From NCBI RefSeq assembly GCF_009733595.1, contig NZ_WOFH01000009.1, positions 124,001 to 188,000 on the forward strand: 64,000 nt of DNA, read 5' to 3'. Below are positions 51,915-60,829 of the stretch, piece by piece. The stretch's first letter is position 1; each line of letters opens with the position of its first letter. This stretch comes from Actinomadura litoris. GTDB lineage: Bacteria; Actinomycetota; Actinomycetes; Streptosporangiales; Streptosporangiaceae. A model generated the notes under the pieces. It had not been told where the DNA came from. It worked only from the letters and a program-made list of their open reading frames with translations, and did not search any database. A program made the position numbers and the translations under genes.

Positions 51915-54900
51915 CCTCGACCGGTTCCGGGACGTGCTGGCGGCGGTGGGTCCGGCGCCGGACGCGCGGGAGCTGAGCGAGATCCTGTGGCTCGCCTGCC
52001 ACGTCCCGGTACCGGACGAGACACCGAAGCCCGCGTCGCCGGTGCCGTCCGAGCCTCCCGCCGAACCCGTCGAGGACCGGCCCGCGTCCCCGCCGCCCGT
52101 GCCGGACGTCCCGTCGCCGCTCACCGCGCTGCATCCGCGTCCGGTCGCCGGGACCGGGCCCGGGGGCACGGCGGCCGCGGAGGTCCTCGTCCCGACGGCG
52201 CCGATGCTCGCGGACCCTCGGGGTGTGCAGCGCGCGCTGCGGCCGCTGAAGCGGCGCGTCCCGTCCCGGCACCGGCTCGAACTGGACGAGGAGGCGACCG
52301 CCGCCCGCGTCGCCGACACCGGCCGCTGGACGCCCGTCCTCGCGCCCGCGCCCGAACGCTGGCTGACGCTGGGCCTCGTCGTGGACGGCGGCCCCTCGAT
52401 GCGGCTCTGGCGCCCCCTCGCCCGCGAACTCACCGAGGTCCTCGTCCGCCAGGGCTCCTTCCAGGACGTGCACGTCAACCACCTCGACACCGCCGGCCGC
52501 GTCTCCTCGGCCCCCGGCGCCCCCCGCCGCGACCCCGGCACGCTCGTGGACCCGTCGGGCCGCCGCGCCGTCCTCGTCCTCAGCGACTGCTCGGGCCCGC
52601 ACTGGTGGGACGGACGGGCCGCGCGCGCCGTCCGCCGCTGGGCCCAGGCCGGGCCGACCGCGGTCCTCCAGCCGCTGCCCGAGCGCCTGTGGCGGCGCAC
52701 CGCCGCGCCCGTGACGCCGGGCCTCGCCGTCCTGCCGCGGCCCGGCGCGCCCAACACCGACCTGCTGTTCACCCCCTACGACGGCGCCACCGCTCCGGGC
52801 GTCCCCGTCCCGGTACTGGAGATCGCGCCGCACTGGTTCGCCGCCTGGGCCCGCCTGGTCTCCGGCGCGGGCCCGCAGCCCGCCGCCGTCGCGACGCTGC
52901 CGGCCCGGCCGCCCGGCGGCGCGCCGGTCCGGCGCGAGCGCGACCTGCCGGTGGAGGAACGCGTCCGGCGCTTCCTGGCCGCCGCGTCCCCGGCGGCCGC
53001 CGAACTCGCCGCGCACGTCGCCGTGTCCGTCCCGTCCCTGCCGGTGATGCGGCTGATCCAGCACCGCGTCCTCGGCGGCCCGGGCCCCGGGCAACTGGCG
53101 GAGGTTCTGCTCAGCGGACTGCTGCGGCCGATGGGAGGCGTCCACTACGAGTTCGTCCCCGGCGCACGCGAGGCGCTGCTCGACACGCTGCCGCGCCCCG
53201 AGGCGCTGCACACCCGCGACGTCCTCGAAGCGGTCTCGGCCGAGATCGAGCGCCTGGCCGGCACGTCCGCCGAGACGTTCCGCGCCCTCCTCCCCCGCGA
53301 CGGCGGCCCGGTCGTGCTCACCGCCGGCACCGACCACTTCGCCCTGGTCACCCCGCGGACCCGCGCCGTCCTGACCCAGGACGAGCCGGCCCCCCGGAGC
53401 CCCGCGCTCTTCGGCCACGACTTCGACCCGCTCGCCGCGTCCGCGCGGATGCCCCACGGCCTCGTCGTCGGCGAGACCGAGGCGCGGCAGCGGGTGGTGC
53501 GCGAGATCGTCACCGAACTCGCGGCCCACCACTCCCCCGCCGGCCTCGACATGATCTTCGCGGGGTTCGGCGAACATCCCCTCGGCGGGGCCATCGGCCT
53601 CCCGCACCACACGCACGACTACGAGGAACTCCTCGGCCGTCCCGCCCTGCTCGACGAGTTCCTCGACTTCCTTGCGGAGGAGATGACAGCGCGCGACCTC
53701 GGCCGCTTGTCCGGGCGCCTCCTGGTGGTCGCCGACATCTCGCTGACCTTCCCCTCCAGCAGGCGGGACGCGGCCGAGGCGCTCCTCTCCCTCGCCCAGC
53801 GGGGCGAGCCGCTCGGCGTCCACCTGCTGCTGTCGTCCACGACGGTCGAGCGGACCACGATCTGGCGCCGCTTCCTCCCCCTCCTGAAATGGCGCGTCGC
53901 GGCCACCCGCCTCCCACCGGCGGAACTCCAACAGGTCATGGGCCGCGCCACCCTCCGGTTCCCGACCGAGGACACCGCCTACCTCCTCACCCCCGGCTCC
54001 CCTCCACGCCCCTTCGAGGTCCAGGGCATCCCCACCCGGATCCTGCGGCCGCCTCAGTTCGATCAGCCCACCTACCAGGGCGTACCGCCGCCGTTCAGGT
54101 CGGCGCTGAGGTCCATCGAGACGAGGCTCAGGGCGCGCGAGGGCCGGCTGTCGAGCCCGCCGCACGCGATCTTCGAGGGCCCCTTCGCGCCGGACCGCGA
54201 GGCGGCGGCGACGGCCTACGGAAGGATGCTCGCCCGCCTCGGCGTGACATCCGCCGACAGGGTGATGCTGACATCGTGGACGGTTCTCAAGGGGTGGCTG
54301 AGCGGCGCTCCGGCCAATGCTCCGTCCCGCTGGCCGGGCACGATGCTGATCAGCGACGCGGACCTGATGCCGTCGGCCGCCGACTCCTCCTCCGTCGACG
54401 CGCTGGCGGCGCAAATGGACGAGAACGAGGGCCTCGTGGTCGTGCTGTGCGGAGAACGGGGGTTGCTACGGGCGCTGTCGGAGCGCCATCCCCGGTTCAC
54501 AAGTCGCTTCGCGGGCATCACCGCCGAGAGGACGTTCGCCCTGGCCCCGGGAGCCCCCGCCGATCTCACCGAGGTGCCGCAGGTCAGCGGGCGGCGCCTG
54601 CCGCTCGGAATCGAGCACGGAGACGCGGACGAGCCGGTGGTGCTCGACCTGGACGTCCACCCGCATCTGCTGGTCACCGGGCCGCCCGGCACCGGCGCGG
54701 CGGACGTGATGCGGCTGGTTCTCGGTGAGCTGCTGAAGCGACTCCCGGCGGATGACAAACCGGTGTACTTCATCGACCGGGTGGCCGGTCCGGGCGTTCC
54801 CCCCGACGTATCCGAACGGTACCTTCGCTACGCCCGGACCCAGAGCGAGGTGGCCGCGCTACTGGACGAGGTCGGGACAAGGGTGCGCGGCGGCGGCCCG

Positions 54901-55230
54901 TCGCGCAACGCCGAGACCTATCTGGTGATCGAGGGCCTCTTGGAACGGGGTCACGAAGATCTCACACGTGCCGTCATGCCGCTGCTGGAGAGCAGTCACC
55001 AGACGGGCTTCCACCTCGTGATGTCGCATCCGCAGACGGTGCGGGCGGATCCCGGACCGCTGCTGAGCAAGCTCCGCGAACTCGCGGCCCCGGCGGTCAT
55101 CACCGGACCCTGCACCGGCCCGGAGGCGGAGACCTGGGCGGTCACGCCCCCCTCGGAGCCGCTGCCCCGGGGGTGGGTGGTGGTGGCGCGGCCGGGCGAC
55201 CGGCCCAAGATCGTCCAGTTGGTGACCTGA
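51904..55230 (+). CDS. SAV_2336-type vWA protein fused to three inactive Ecc-like ATPase domains
   Basis: An 1108-residue protein. Residues 1-30 are helical, 35-100 a Pro-rich linker, and 150-320 the vWA-like SAV_2336 domain with MIDAS-like DGGPS (161-165). Residues 515-710 follow the first ATPase of EccC (MPHGLVVGETEARQRVV ... LPHHTHDYEELLG ... LLVVADISLTFP ... LAQRGEPLGVHLLLSS) without a P-loop Lys. Residues 750-880 resemble the CbxX/EccA AAA domain (GTMLISDADLM, RHPRFTSRF), also without GKT. Residues 897-1108 resemble the last EccC ATPase, with GPPGTGAAD in place of Walker A. Active ATP use probably rests with MoxR. Confidence 0.8.
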   Translation: MTSDLDRFRDVLAAVGPAPDARELSEILWLACHVPVPDETPKPASPVPSEPPAEPVEDRPASPPPVPDVPSPLTALHPRPVAGTGPGGTAAAEVLVPTAPMLADPRGVQRALRPLKRRVPSRHRLELDEEATAARVADTGRWTPVLAPAPERWLTLGLVVDGGPSMRLWRPLARELTEVLVRQGSFQDVHVNHLDTAGRVSSAPGAPRRDPGTLVDPSGRRAVLVLSDCSGPHWWDGRAARAVRRWAQAGPTAVLQPLPERLWRRTAAPVTPGLAVLPRPGAPNTDLLFTPYDGATAPGVPVPVLEIAPHWFAAWARLVSGAGPQPAAVATLPARPPGGAPVRRERDLPVEERVRRFLAAASPAAAELAAHVAVSVPSLPVMRLIQHRVLGGPGPGQLAEVLLSGLLRPMGGVHYEFVPGAREALLDTLPRPEALHTRDVLEAVSAEIERLAGTSAETFRALLPRDGGPVVLTAGTDHFALVTPRTRAVLTQDEPAPRSPALFGHDFDPLAASARMPHGLVVGETEARQRVVREIVTELAAHHSPAGLDMIFAGFGEHPLGGAIGLPHHTHDYEELLGRPALLDEFLDFLAEEMTARDLGRLSGRLLVVADISLTFPSSRRDAAEALLSLAQRGEPLGVHLLLSSTTVERTTIWRRFLPLLKWRVAATRLPPAELQQVMGRATLRFPTEDTAYLLTPGSPPRPFEVQGIPTRILRPPQFDQPTYQGVPPPFRSALRSIETRLRAREGRLSSPPHAIFEGPFAPDREAAATAYGRMLARLGVTSADRVMLTSWTVLKGWLSGAPANAPSRWPGTMLISDADLMPSAADSSSVDALAAQMDENEGLVVVLCGERGLLRALSERHPRFTSRFAGITAERTFALAPGAPADLTEVPQVSGRRLPLGIEHGDADEPVVLDLDVHPHLLVTGPPGTGAADVMRLVLGELLKRLPADDKPVYFIDRVAGPGVPPDVSERYLRYARTQSEVAALLDEVGTRVRGGGPSRNAETYLVIEGLLERGHEDLTRAVMPLLESSHQTGFHLVMSHPQTVRADPGPLLSKLRELAAPAVITGPCTGPEAETWAVTPPSEPLPRGWVVVARPGDRPKIVQLVT

Positions 55231-55234
55231 CGAG

Positions 55235-55250
55235 TTTTGTACTGATCGGT
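55235..55250 (+). promoter_or_regulatory. Operator-like element upstream of TetR
   Basis: TTTTGTACTGATCGGT in an A+T-rich island. A similar sequence, TTTTGAACTGAACGAT, precedes the MFS gene downstream. Confidence 0.45.
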
Positions 55251-55273
55251 TTTTTATTGTTACGGTGGGGCGC

Positions 55274-55846
55274 ATGGCCAGGCCGCGGAGGTTCGAGGAG
55301 GGGCGGGCCGTCGACGCCGCGATGCGGGCGTTCTGGACGGCCGGGTACGAGGGGACGTCCACGCGCGACCTGTGCGAGGCGACGGGCCTCGGGCGCAGCA
55401 GCGTCTACAACACCTTCAGCAGCAAGCACGACCTGTTCATGAGGGCGCTGGCCCACTACATGGACGAGCGGACGGGCAGGCTCCTCGACCTGCTGGAGGG
55501 CGACGGTTCCCCGAAGGAGAAACTGCGGACGCTGCTGCTGCAAACGGCCGACCTTGAGACCGGTGACCCGGTCGGATGCCTGGTCGTGAACACGATGGTG
55601 GAGATGGTGCAGCGCGATCCGGAGATCGCCGCGATGGTCGAGCGGGACCAGCGGCGCCGGGTGGAGGCGCTGCGGGCGGCGATCGAGGCCGGGATGCGGG
55701 CCGGGGAGATCGACGCGGCCCGGGACCCGGCGGCGCTCACGCACTACATCGTCGCGATCGTCAGCGGGATGCGGGTCGCCGCCAGCGGCGGCGCGGACCA
55801 CGAGACCCTCGTCTCGATCGCGGAGACCGCGATGACCGCGCTCTGA
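55274..55846 (+). CDS. TetR family transcriptional regulator
   Basis: A 190-residue repressor. The helix-turn-helix domain is RPRRFEEGRAVDAAMRAFWTAGYEGTST ... CEATGLGRSSVYNTFSSKHDLF (about 4-52). It contains VGCLVVNTMVEM, typical of the group with the TetR_C_16/19-like ligand domain. It is in line with, and 80 bp upstream of, a Cmx-type efflux gene, and a terminator lies between. ATG 55274 follows GGTGGGG. Confidence 0.9.
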   Translation: MARPRRFEEGRAVDAAMRAFWTAGYEGTSTRDLCEATGLGRSSVYNTFSSKHDLFMRALAHYMDERTGRLLDLLEGDGSPKEKLRTLLLQTADLETGDPVGCLVVNTMVEMVQRDPEIAAMVERDQRRRVEALRAAIEAGMRAGEIDAARDPAALTHYIVAIVSGMRVAASGGADHETLVSIAETAMTAL

Positions 55847-55854
55847 GGAGAACG

Positions 55855-55878
55855 AAGGCGGCACCGGCCGCCTTTTTT
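55855..55878 (+). terminator. Rho-independent terminator between TetR and MFS genes
   Basis: Eight-base stem AAGGCGGC / GCCGCCTT with an ACCG loop and a run of six T. It is one of the few with a T-tract in this window, and sits just upstream of the MFS operator-like repeat. Confidence 0.85.
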
Positions 55879-55888
55879 CACGTCCGAA

Positions 55889-55906
55889 TTTTGAACTGAA
55901 CGATCT
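55889..55906 (+). promoter_or_regulatory. Operator-like element upstream of the MFS gene
   Basis: TTTTGAACTGAACGATCT, matching the element before the TetR gene at most positions; 20 bp before the MFS start. Confidence 0.45.
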
Positions 55907-55926
55907 AAAACAGGAGGTGGGACCGG

Positions 55927-57120
55927 ATGCCACGGGCCGTCTACGTGCTGGGGCTCGCGATCTTCGCGCAGGGGACCTCGGAGCTGATGCTCGCGGGGCT
56001 GCTGCCGGAGATGGCCGGGGACCTCGGCGTGTCCGTTCCGCGCGCGGGACTGCTGATCTCGGCGTTCGCGCTCGGGATGCTCGCCGGGGCGCCGGTGCTG
56101 GCGGTGCTGACGCTGCGCTGGCCGCACCGGCGGTCGCTGCTGCTGTTCCTCGCGCTGTTCGCGGCGAGCCATGTCGCGGGCGCGCTGACGCCCGGGTACT
56201 GGGTGCTGTTCGCGACGCGGGTCGCGGGGGCGTTCGTGTACGCGGGGTTCTGGGCGGTCGCCGCGGTGGTGGCGGTCGGGCTGGTGCCGGAGGGCGCACG
56301 CGGGAAGGCGATGGGGATCGTCGCGGGCGGGCTCACGCTGGCGACCATCGTCGGGCTTCCGGCGGGGACGGTGATCGGCCAGCACCTCGGCTGGCGCGCG
56401 GCGTTCTGGACGGTCGCGGTCATGTCGGCGGCGTCGATGGCGGCGGTCGCCGTGACGGTCCCGGCGGGGCGGCCGGAGGGGCGGGCGCCGCGCCTCCGGG
56501 ACGAGGTGCGGGCGCTGGCGACGCCGAGGGTGTGGCTCGCGTACGCGACGACGGCGCTGTCCACCGGGGCGCTGCTGGTCACCTTCAGCTATCTCGGCGC
56601 GCTGCTGACGCACACGACCGGCCTCGCCGAGCGGTGGGTGCCCGCCGTGCTCGCCGTGTACGGGGTGGGCGCGCTGATCGGCATCACCCTCGGCGGACGG
56701 ACGGCCGACACCCGCGCCGTCCCGACCCTGTACGTGGGGATCGGCAGCCTCGCCGCCGTGTCCGCCCTGCTCGCGCTGACGATGGGGTCGCCGGTGCCGG
56801 TGATCGGGCTGGTGTTCCTGCTGGGCGCGTTCGGGTTCGCGACGAACCCGACGCTGAACACGCGGGTGTTCACGCTGGCCGCCGGCGCCCCGACGCTCGC
56901 GGCGGCGGTGAACGTGTCGTCGTTCAACGTCGGCATCACCGCGGGGCCCTGGCTCGGCGGCCTGGCCCTGGACGCGGGCGCCGGGTACGAGGCGACGGCC
57001 TGGATCGGCGTCGCCCTCGCCGTCGCCGCGCTCGGCGCGGTCGCCCTGGGGCGGGCGCTCGAACGCCGTCCCGCCGGTGAGCGGGAGAAGGGGGCCGAAC
57101 TCCCCGCGATGAACGTCTGA
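55927..57120 (+). CDS. MFS efflux transporter, Cmx/CmrA type
   Basis: A 397-residue, 12-helix transporter of the AraJ/Cmx group associated with chloramphenicol and other drug export. Motifs include FAQGTSELMLAGLLPEMAGDL in helix 1, ALGMLAGAPVLAVLTLRWPHRRSLL in the first loop, and GIVAGGLTLATIVGLPAGTVIGQHLGWRAAFW. AGGAGG lies nine bases before the ATG. Probably controlled by the upstream TetR through a shared operator. Confidence 0.9.
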   Translation: MPRAVYVLGLAIFAQGTSELMLAGLLPEMAGDLGVSVPRAGLLISAFALGMLAGAPVLAVLTLRWPHRRSLLLFLALFAASHVAGALTPGYWVLFATRVAGAFVYAGFWAVAAVVAVGLVPEGARGKAMGIVAGGLTLATIVGLPAGTVIGQHLGWRAAFWTVAVMSAASMAAVAVTVPAGRPEGRAPRLRDEVRALATPRVWLAYATTALSTGALLVTFSYLGALLTHTTGLAERWVPAVLAVYGVGALIGITLGGRTADTRAVPTLYVGIGSLAAVSALLALTMGSPVPVIGLVFLLGAFGFATNPTLNTRVFTLAAGAPTLAAAVNVSSFNVGITAGPWLGGLALDAGAGYEATAWIGVALAVAALGAVALGRALERRPAGEREKGAELPAMNV

Positions 57121-57130
57121 GCAAGCGCGG

Positions 57131-57164
57131 AAGGCCGGTACGCGGAAACCGCGTACCGGCCTTT
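57131..57164. terminator. Strong hairpin terminator
   Basis: Perfect 15-bp stem AAGGCCGGTACGCGG / CCGCGTACCGGCCTT with an AAA loop and TTT. It lies between the convergent MFS and secreted protein genes and can work both ways. Confidence 0.85.
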
Positions 57165-57190
57165 CCCATGCCGCCTTCTCGCCGAGGCCG

Positions 57191-58420
57191 TCAGTGGCAG
57201 GGCCGCGCCGTCAGGCCCCACAGCGCGCGTCTGCCCGGATGCTCGGCGACCGTCCAGATGCGGTGCTGGCCCCGGTAGCAGGTGAGGGCCTCCGGGCCGT
57301 GGGAGATGGTGCGGTGCGTCACGCGGCCCCAGCCGGACCCGTCGCGGCGCGTGCTGAGGAGCAGCCCGCGCTGCTCCCCCCGGTTCTGGGTGAACCACCA
57401 GTGGCCGTGCGTCCTGAGCGCGCCCTGGATCCGGTCGGCGGGCAGGGTACCGGCCCAGTCGGGGCGGACGCGGTCGCCGTCGCCGGTCAGCCCGCGCAGC
57501 GGCCAGGTGACCACCCGGCCCCGCGGGGCGGACGGGCGGCAGTACTCCCCCGCGATCAGCACCGGGCGCGCGGCCGTCCGGTCGAGGGAGAGCCAGGACG
57601 TCCGCATCGGGCCCGTGCCCCGGCACCTCGGCCCGGCGCTGCCCCCGGTGTAGCGCCAGCTCCCCACCTGCGCCATGACGTAGCGGAAGCCGTGGCCGTG
57701 GTACCTGCCGCCGTGCAGCCCGACCATGTCGTCGTGCTCGGTCGAGCCCGCCGCGCTCCTGGCCAGGTCGAAGATCTGCCTCATGTCGAACACGCGGAGC
57801 CCGTGCCGGGTGTCGGCGACGTACAGCTCGTCGCCGTACCAGGCGATGCCGCCGGCGTGGACGTCGATGTCGCGGTAGGTGACGCGGCCGTCCGCCAGGG
57901 CGGGCTCCACGAGCAGGACGTGCCGGTAGGTGCGCCGGTCGGGGTTGACGAAGGTGACCCGGGTGCTGCCCTGGTCGTGCCAGGACACCAGCAGCGGCCG
58001 GCCGCCGCCGCGCCACCGCTCGCCGCGCACCGCGTCGGAGACGCTCGTGACGCCCTGCGGCACCCACACGCCGGTCGTGGCGTCCTGGTGGTCCCAGCAG
58101 TACACGCGGGAGCCGGACGGGACGCCCGCCGCCCCGCCGCAGCCGCTCCCGAGCCTCCGCTGGCCGGAGGAGTTGATCAGCGCGTTCACACTGCTCCGGC
58201 GGAGCGCGCCATCGAGTACGCGCAGCGGGAACCCCAGCCCGGGGCCGCGCCCGAGTTCCATGTCGCTCCGGCGGGGGGCGGCGGCGCCGTCCGCGCGCGC
58301 CGGGACCGCGGCGGCGGCGCTCGCGACCAGGGCGGCGAGGGGGACGCCCGCCACGAGGACCACGGCGGCCGGACGCCTGAGCGCCGCGCCACGGCGGCGG
58401 CCCACCACTCTACGCTGCAT
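57191..58420 (-). CDS. Secreted beta-propeller-like protein
   Basis: About 409 residues with an N-terminal Arg-rich signal (RRVVGRRRGAALRRPAAVVLVAGVPLAALVASAAAAVPARA). The body alternates strands with GIAWYGDELYVADTRHGLRVFDM, HGHWWFTQNRGEQRGLLLS and GPEALTCYRGQHRIWTVAEHPGRRALW, a repeating pattern that suggests a propeller. No catalytic motif was identified. The start is uncertain: ATG 58420, 58426 or TTG 58438. Members occur in many actinomycetes as hypothetical secreted proteins. Confidence 0.75.
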   Translation of the reverse strand: MQRRVVGRRRGAALRRPAAVVLVAGVPLAALVASAAAAVPARADGAAAPRRSDMELGRGPGLGFPLRVLDGALRRSSVNALINSSGQRRLGSGCGGAAGVPSGSRVYCWDHQDATTGVWVPQGVTSVSDAVRGERWRGGGRPLLVSWHDQGSTRVTFVNPDRRTYRHVLLVEPALADGRVTYRDIDVHAGGIAWYGDELYVADTRHGLRVFDMRQIFDLARSAAGSTEHDDMVGLHGGRYHGHGFRYVMAQVGSWRYTGGSAGPRCRGTGPMRTSWLSLDRTAARPVLIAGEYCRPSAPRGRVVTWPLRGLTGDGDRVRPDWAGTLPADRIQGALRTHGHWWFTQNRGEQRGLLLSTRRDGSGWGRVTHRTISHGPEALTCYRGQHRIWTVAEHPGRRALWGLTARPCH

Positions 58421-58560
58421 GATCATCACAAGCCGCAACGTATCCCAGATGGGAGCCGGGTGACGGCGGCGACATCACCCGGGGAGTGCAACTTTAGTTT
58501 CGCTGACCATTACGTCAGCCGCGCCAACCCGTCCCGTCGCCCGCACGTCCCCGGCATGCC

Positions 58561-58596
58561 GACGGGGCGGCCCCCGCGATAGGAGGCCGCCCCGTC
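58561..58596 (-). terminator. Hairpin terminator of the metalloprotease gene
   Basis: Perfect 12-bp arms GACGGGGCGGCC / GGCCGCCCCGTC around a 12-base loop, 14 bases after the stop. Confidence 0.75.
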
Positions 58597-58609
58597 AGGG
58601 ATGGAGGGG

Positions 58610-60682
58610 TCAGGGCAGGCGACAGGTCCCCGAGTCGGTCTTGGTCGGGTCGCTCTCGGAGGTGCCCGTGAGCGTGATCTTCGCCTTGCGGTCGGCGTTC
58701 GGGCCGGGCTTGGCCCAGACCTCGACCGAGGTGGCGCCCTGCGCCGGCGCGCTGGCGAGCGCGTTCGGCAGCCACGTCGTCCAGCCGTTGCCGCTCACGG
58801 CGGCCTTGAGCCGGAACACGTCGGAACCGTAGTAGCCGGTTCCGCCCTTGCCCTTGTTGTTGAGCTGCATCGTGCACTTCTCCCAGCCGGAGCCGGCCGG
58901 GGTCGAGTCACCGGAGTCGACCTTCACGCCGCGGCGCTGCGAGCCCGCGCCGTCCAGCGAGCGGATCGCGACCGTGTACGACAGGACGCCCTTGTCGTCG
59001 CGCTTCAGGTCCAGGACGTAGAAGTGCAGCCGGTTCTCCTGGTCGACGTACTCGTACTGGCTGCCGGAGTTCGTGCCCGCGTGGTAGAGGGCGTCCGAGA
59101 GCTGGCGGTAGTCGCCGATCGTCATCTTCTGGGGCGTGCCGTCCGGGCGGACGAAGTCGACCTTGTCGATGTCCTGCGGGTTGGCGTCCTTGACCCAGAT
59201 GAACGGGGCGTCGTCGCGGTTCTTGGTCTTGGACAGCAGCACGCCGGAGTCCGGGGTGAAGGAGTCGAAGCCCATCCGGTCGACGACCTCGACCGTGTAG
59301 TTGTCGTACTTGTGCTTGGCGTCGCCGTCGCACAGCGGGTCGGTCGAGGGGTTGCAGCCGGGGCTCTTGTCGCCGCCGGTGCCGAACTTCAGGTTGATGC
59401 CGGCCAGCCCGCCCTTGCCCGGCTCGACGGCGCGCGCCGTGACCTTCGCGACGACCGTCCCGTCCTGGGCGAGCGTGTCGCGGTTGAGCTGGAGCACCTT
59501 CTCCGGGTCGACGATGCCGAGCTTCAGCTTGTTGCGGAGCGTGTGCTGCGCGCCCATCGACCCGCCGCTCGTGGCCGGGATCGTCCAGCGGCTGTGCGGG
59601 CCGCCCGGGCCGTTGAAGCTGCCGCGGCTCAGCATCTCCCACGGGCCGGTGTAGGCGCGCCGCGGCGGCATGCCGTACGGGTTGTTGTAGTTGTCGCCGA
59701 TGCCGAGGATGTGGCTGAACTCGTGGGCGAACACGCCCATGCCGGAGCTCTCCGCCTGCGTGGAGCTGCCGGTGACGGCGTTCGGCCAGATCGTGGAGCC
59801 CGCCTGCCAGGACGTCCACGGGACGTACCGGGTCTGCACCCAGTTCGGCAGCGCCGGGTCGCCCGAGCCCCACTCCGGCGGCACGTCCTCCTTGGTGTTG
59901 AACTTCATCTGGCCGAACTCCTGCCAGGTGGACGACTCGTCCTGCCCGGCGCTGAGGAAGAAGACGAAGTCGAACTTCTTGGCCTCCTCCTCGCCGACGT
60001 CGGCGATCCACGCGGCGCGCGCGTCCTTGCGGATGTCGCGGCGGCAGGTGTCACCGGCCGGGCAGCCCGTGCCGCCCTGCATGTCGTCCACGCCGTACTC
60101 GTGGTCCTTGGCCGGCATCTTGTAGGCGCCGAAACCGGTGAGGTCGACCCCGTACCGACCGCCGGAGTCCTCCATCCAGTACTCGTGGAGGGTGTGGCCG
60201 TTGTTCAGCTTCTGCGGCTTGTTGAGGAACTCCTCGTAGAACTTCGCGACCTTGGCGCGCGGCACGTCGCCGACGACGGTCGGGTTGCCGAAGATGGTGG
60301 AGTTCTTCGGCTGCGTCACCACGAACGGCTGGTTGGCGTAGTCGACCAGCACGACCGCGCCCTTGAAGTTCTTGATCGAGCCCTTGCGGGAGGAGTCGGA
60401 CCACGAGGTGTCCGGGACCGGCTTGTAGTCGTCCCACGTCATCGTGTCCGGCAGTTCGTAGTTCTGCGGGTCGATGGGGCGCGGGTCCCCCTTCTTCGCG
60501 AACGCCCGCGTCTCCTGGCCGCGCTGCCACGGCTGCGTCTGCGGCCAGTGCCGCATCTGCCACGGGTTCGCGGTGGGCTCCGGGATCGGAGGTCTCGCCT
60601 GCGCGGCGGCCGGTGCGGCCGCGAGTCCCGCCAGCAGCGTCAACGCCGCCGCCGGAACCAACAGAGTCTTCTTGGCGCGCAT
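58610..60682 (-). CDS. Secreted M6-family metalloprotease (immune inhibitor A type)
   Basis: A 690-residue secreted protease with a Sec signal peptide (residues 1-28). The zinc site is HEFSHILGIGD: His320, Glu321, His324 and Asp330. Residues 100-125 start the catalytic domain (KGAVVLVDYANQPF) and PWEMLSRGSFNGPGG follows the Met-turn. The C-terminal third is a galactose-binding or MAM-like beta domain. Two Cys pairs probably form disulphides. Extracellular degradation of proteins is expected. AGGGGAG precedes the ATG. Confidence 0.92.
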   Translation of the reverse strand: MRAKKTLLVPAAALTLLAGLAAAPAAAQARPPIPEPTANPWQMRHWPQTQPWQRGQETRAFAKKGDPRPIDPQNYELPDTMTWDDYKPVPDTSWSDSSRKGSIKNFKGAVVLVDYANQPFVVTQPKNSTIFGNPTVVGDVPRAKVAKFYEEFLNKPQKLNNGHTLHEYWMEDSGGRYGVDLTGFGAYKMPAKDHEYGVDDMQGGTGCPAGDTCRRDIRKDARAAWIADVGEEEAKKFDFVFFLSAGQDESSTWQEFGQMKFNTKEDVPPEWGSGDPALPNWVQTRYVPWTSWQAGSTIWPNAVTGSSTQAESSGMGVFAHEFSHILGIGDNYNNPYGMPPRRAYTGPWEMLSRGSFNGPGGPHSRWTIPATSGGSMGAQHTLRNKLKLGIVDPEKVLQLNRDTLAQDGTVVAKVTARAVEPGKGGLAGINLKFGTGGDKSPGCNPSTDPLCDGDAKHKYDNYTVEVVDRMGFDSFTPDSGVLLSKTKNRDDAPFIWVKDANPQDIDKVDFVRPDGTPQKMTIGDYRQLSDALYHAGTNSGSQYEYVDQENRLHFYVLDLKRDDKGVLSYTVAIRSLDGAGSQRRGVKVDSGDSTPAGSGWEKCTMQLNNKGKGGTGYYGSDVFRLKAAVSGNGWTTWLPNALASAPAQGATSVEVWAKPGPNADRKAKITLTGTSESDPTKTDSGTCRLP

Positions 60683-60829
60683 GTCTCCCCTGTCTCAGTC
60701 GTTGCCTGAAGGTAAAGACAGGGCCATCCCCTGTTCAATGGCCGACTTGTACGAGCTTGCGGGGAGAGTACTGGCATGAACCGCCCAGACGGGGAGGCTC
60801 CATCCGTTTTCGGGCAGCGGACAGCGACG

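Noticed and set aside
49221..52772. A 1183-codon open frame on the minus strand opposite the VMAP locus
   Set aside because: It is antisense to protease, MoxR and vWA genes with clear motifs. Its product is low-complexity Arg/Gly/Pro/Ala sequence, the usual shadow of a G+C-rich gene.
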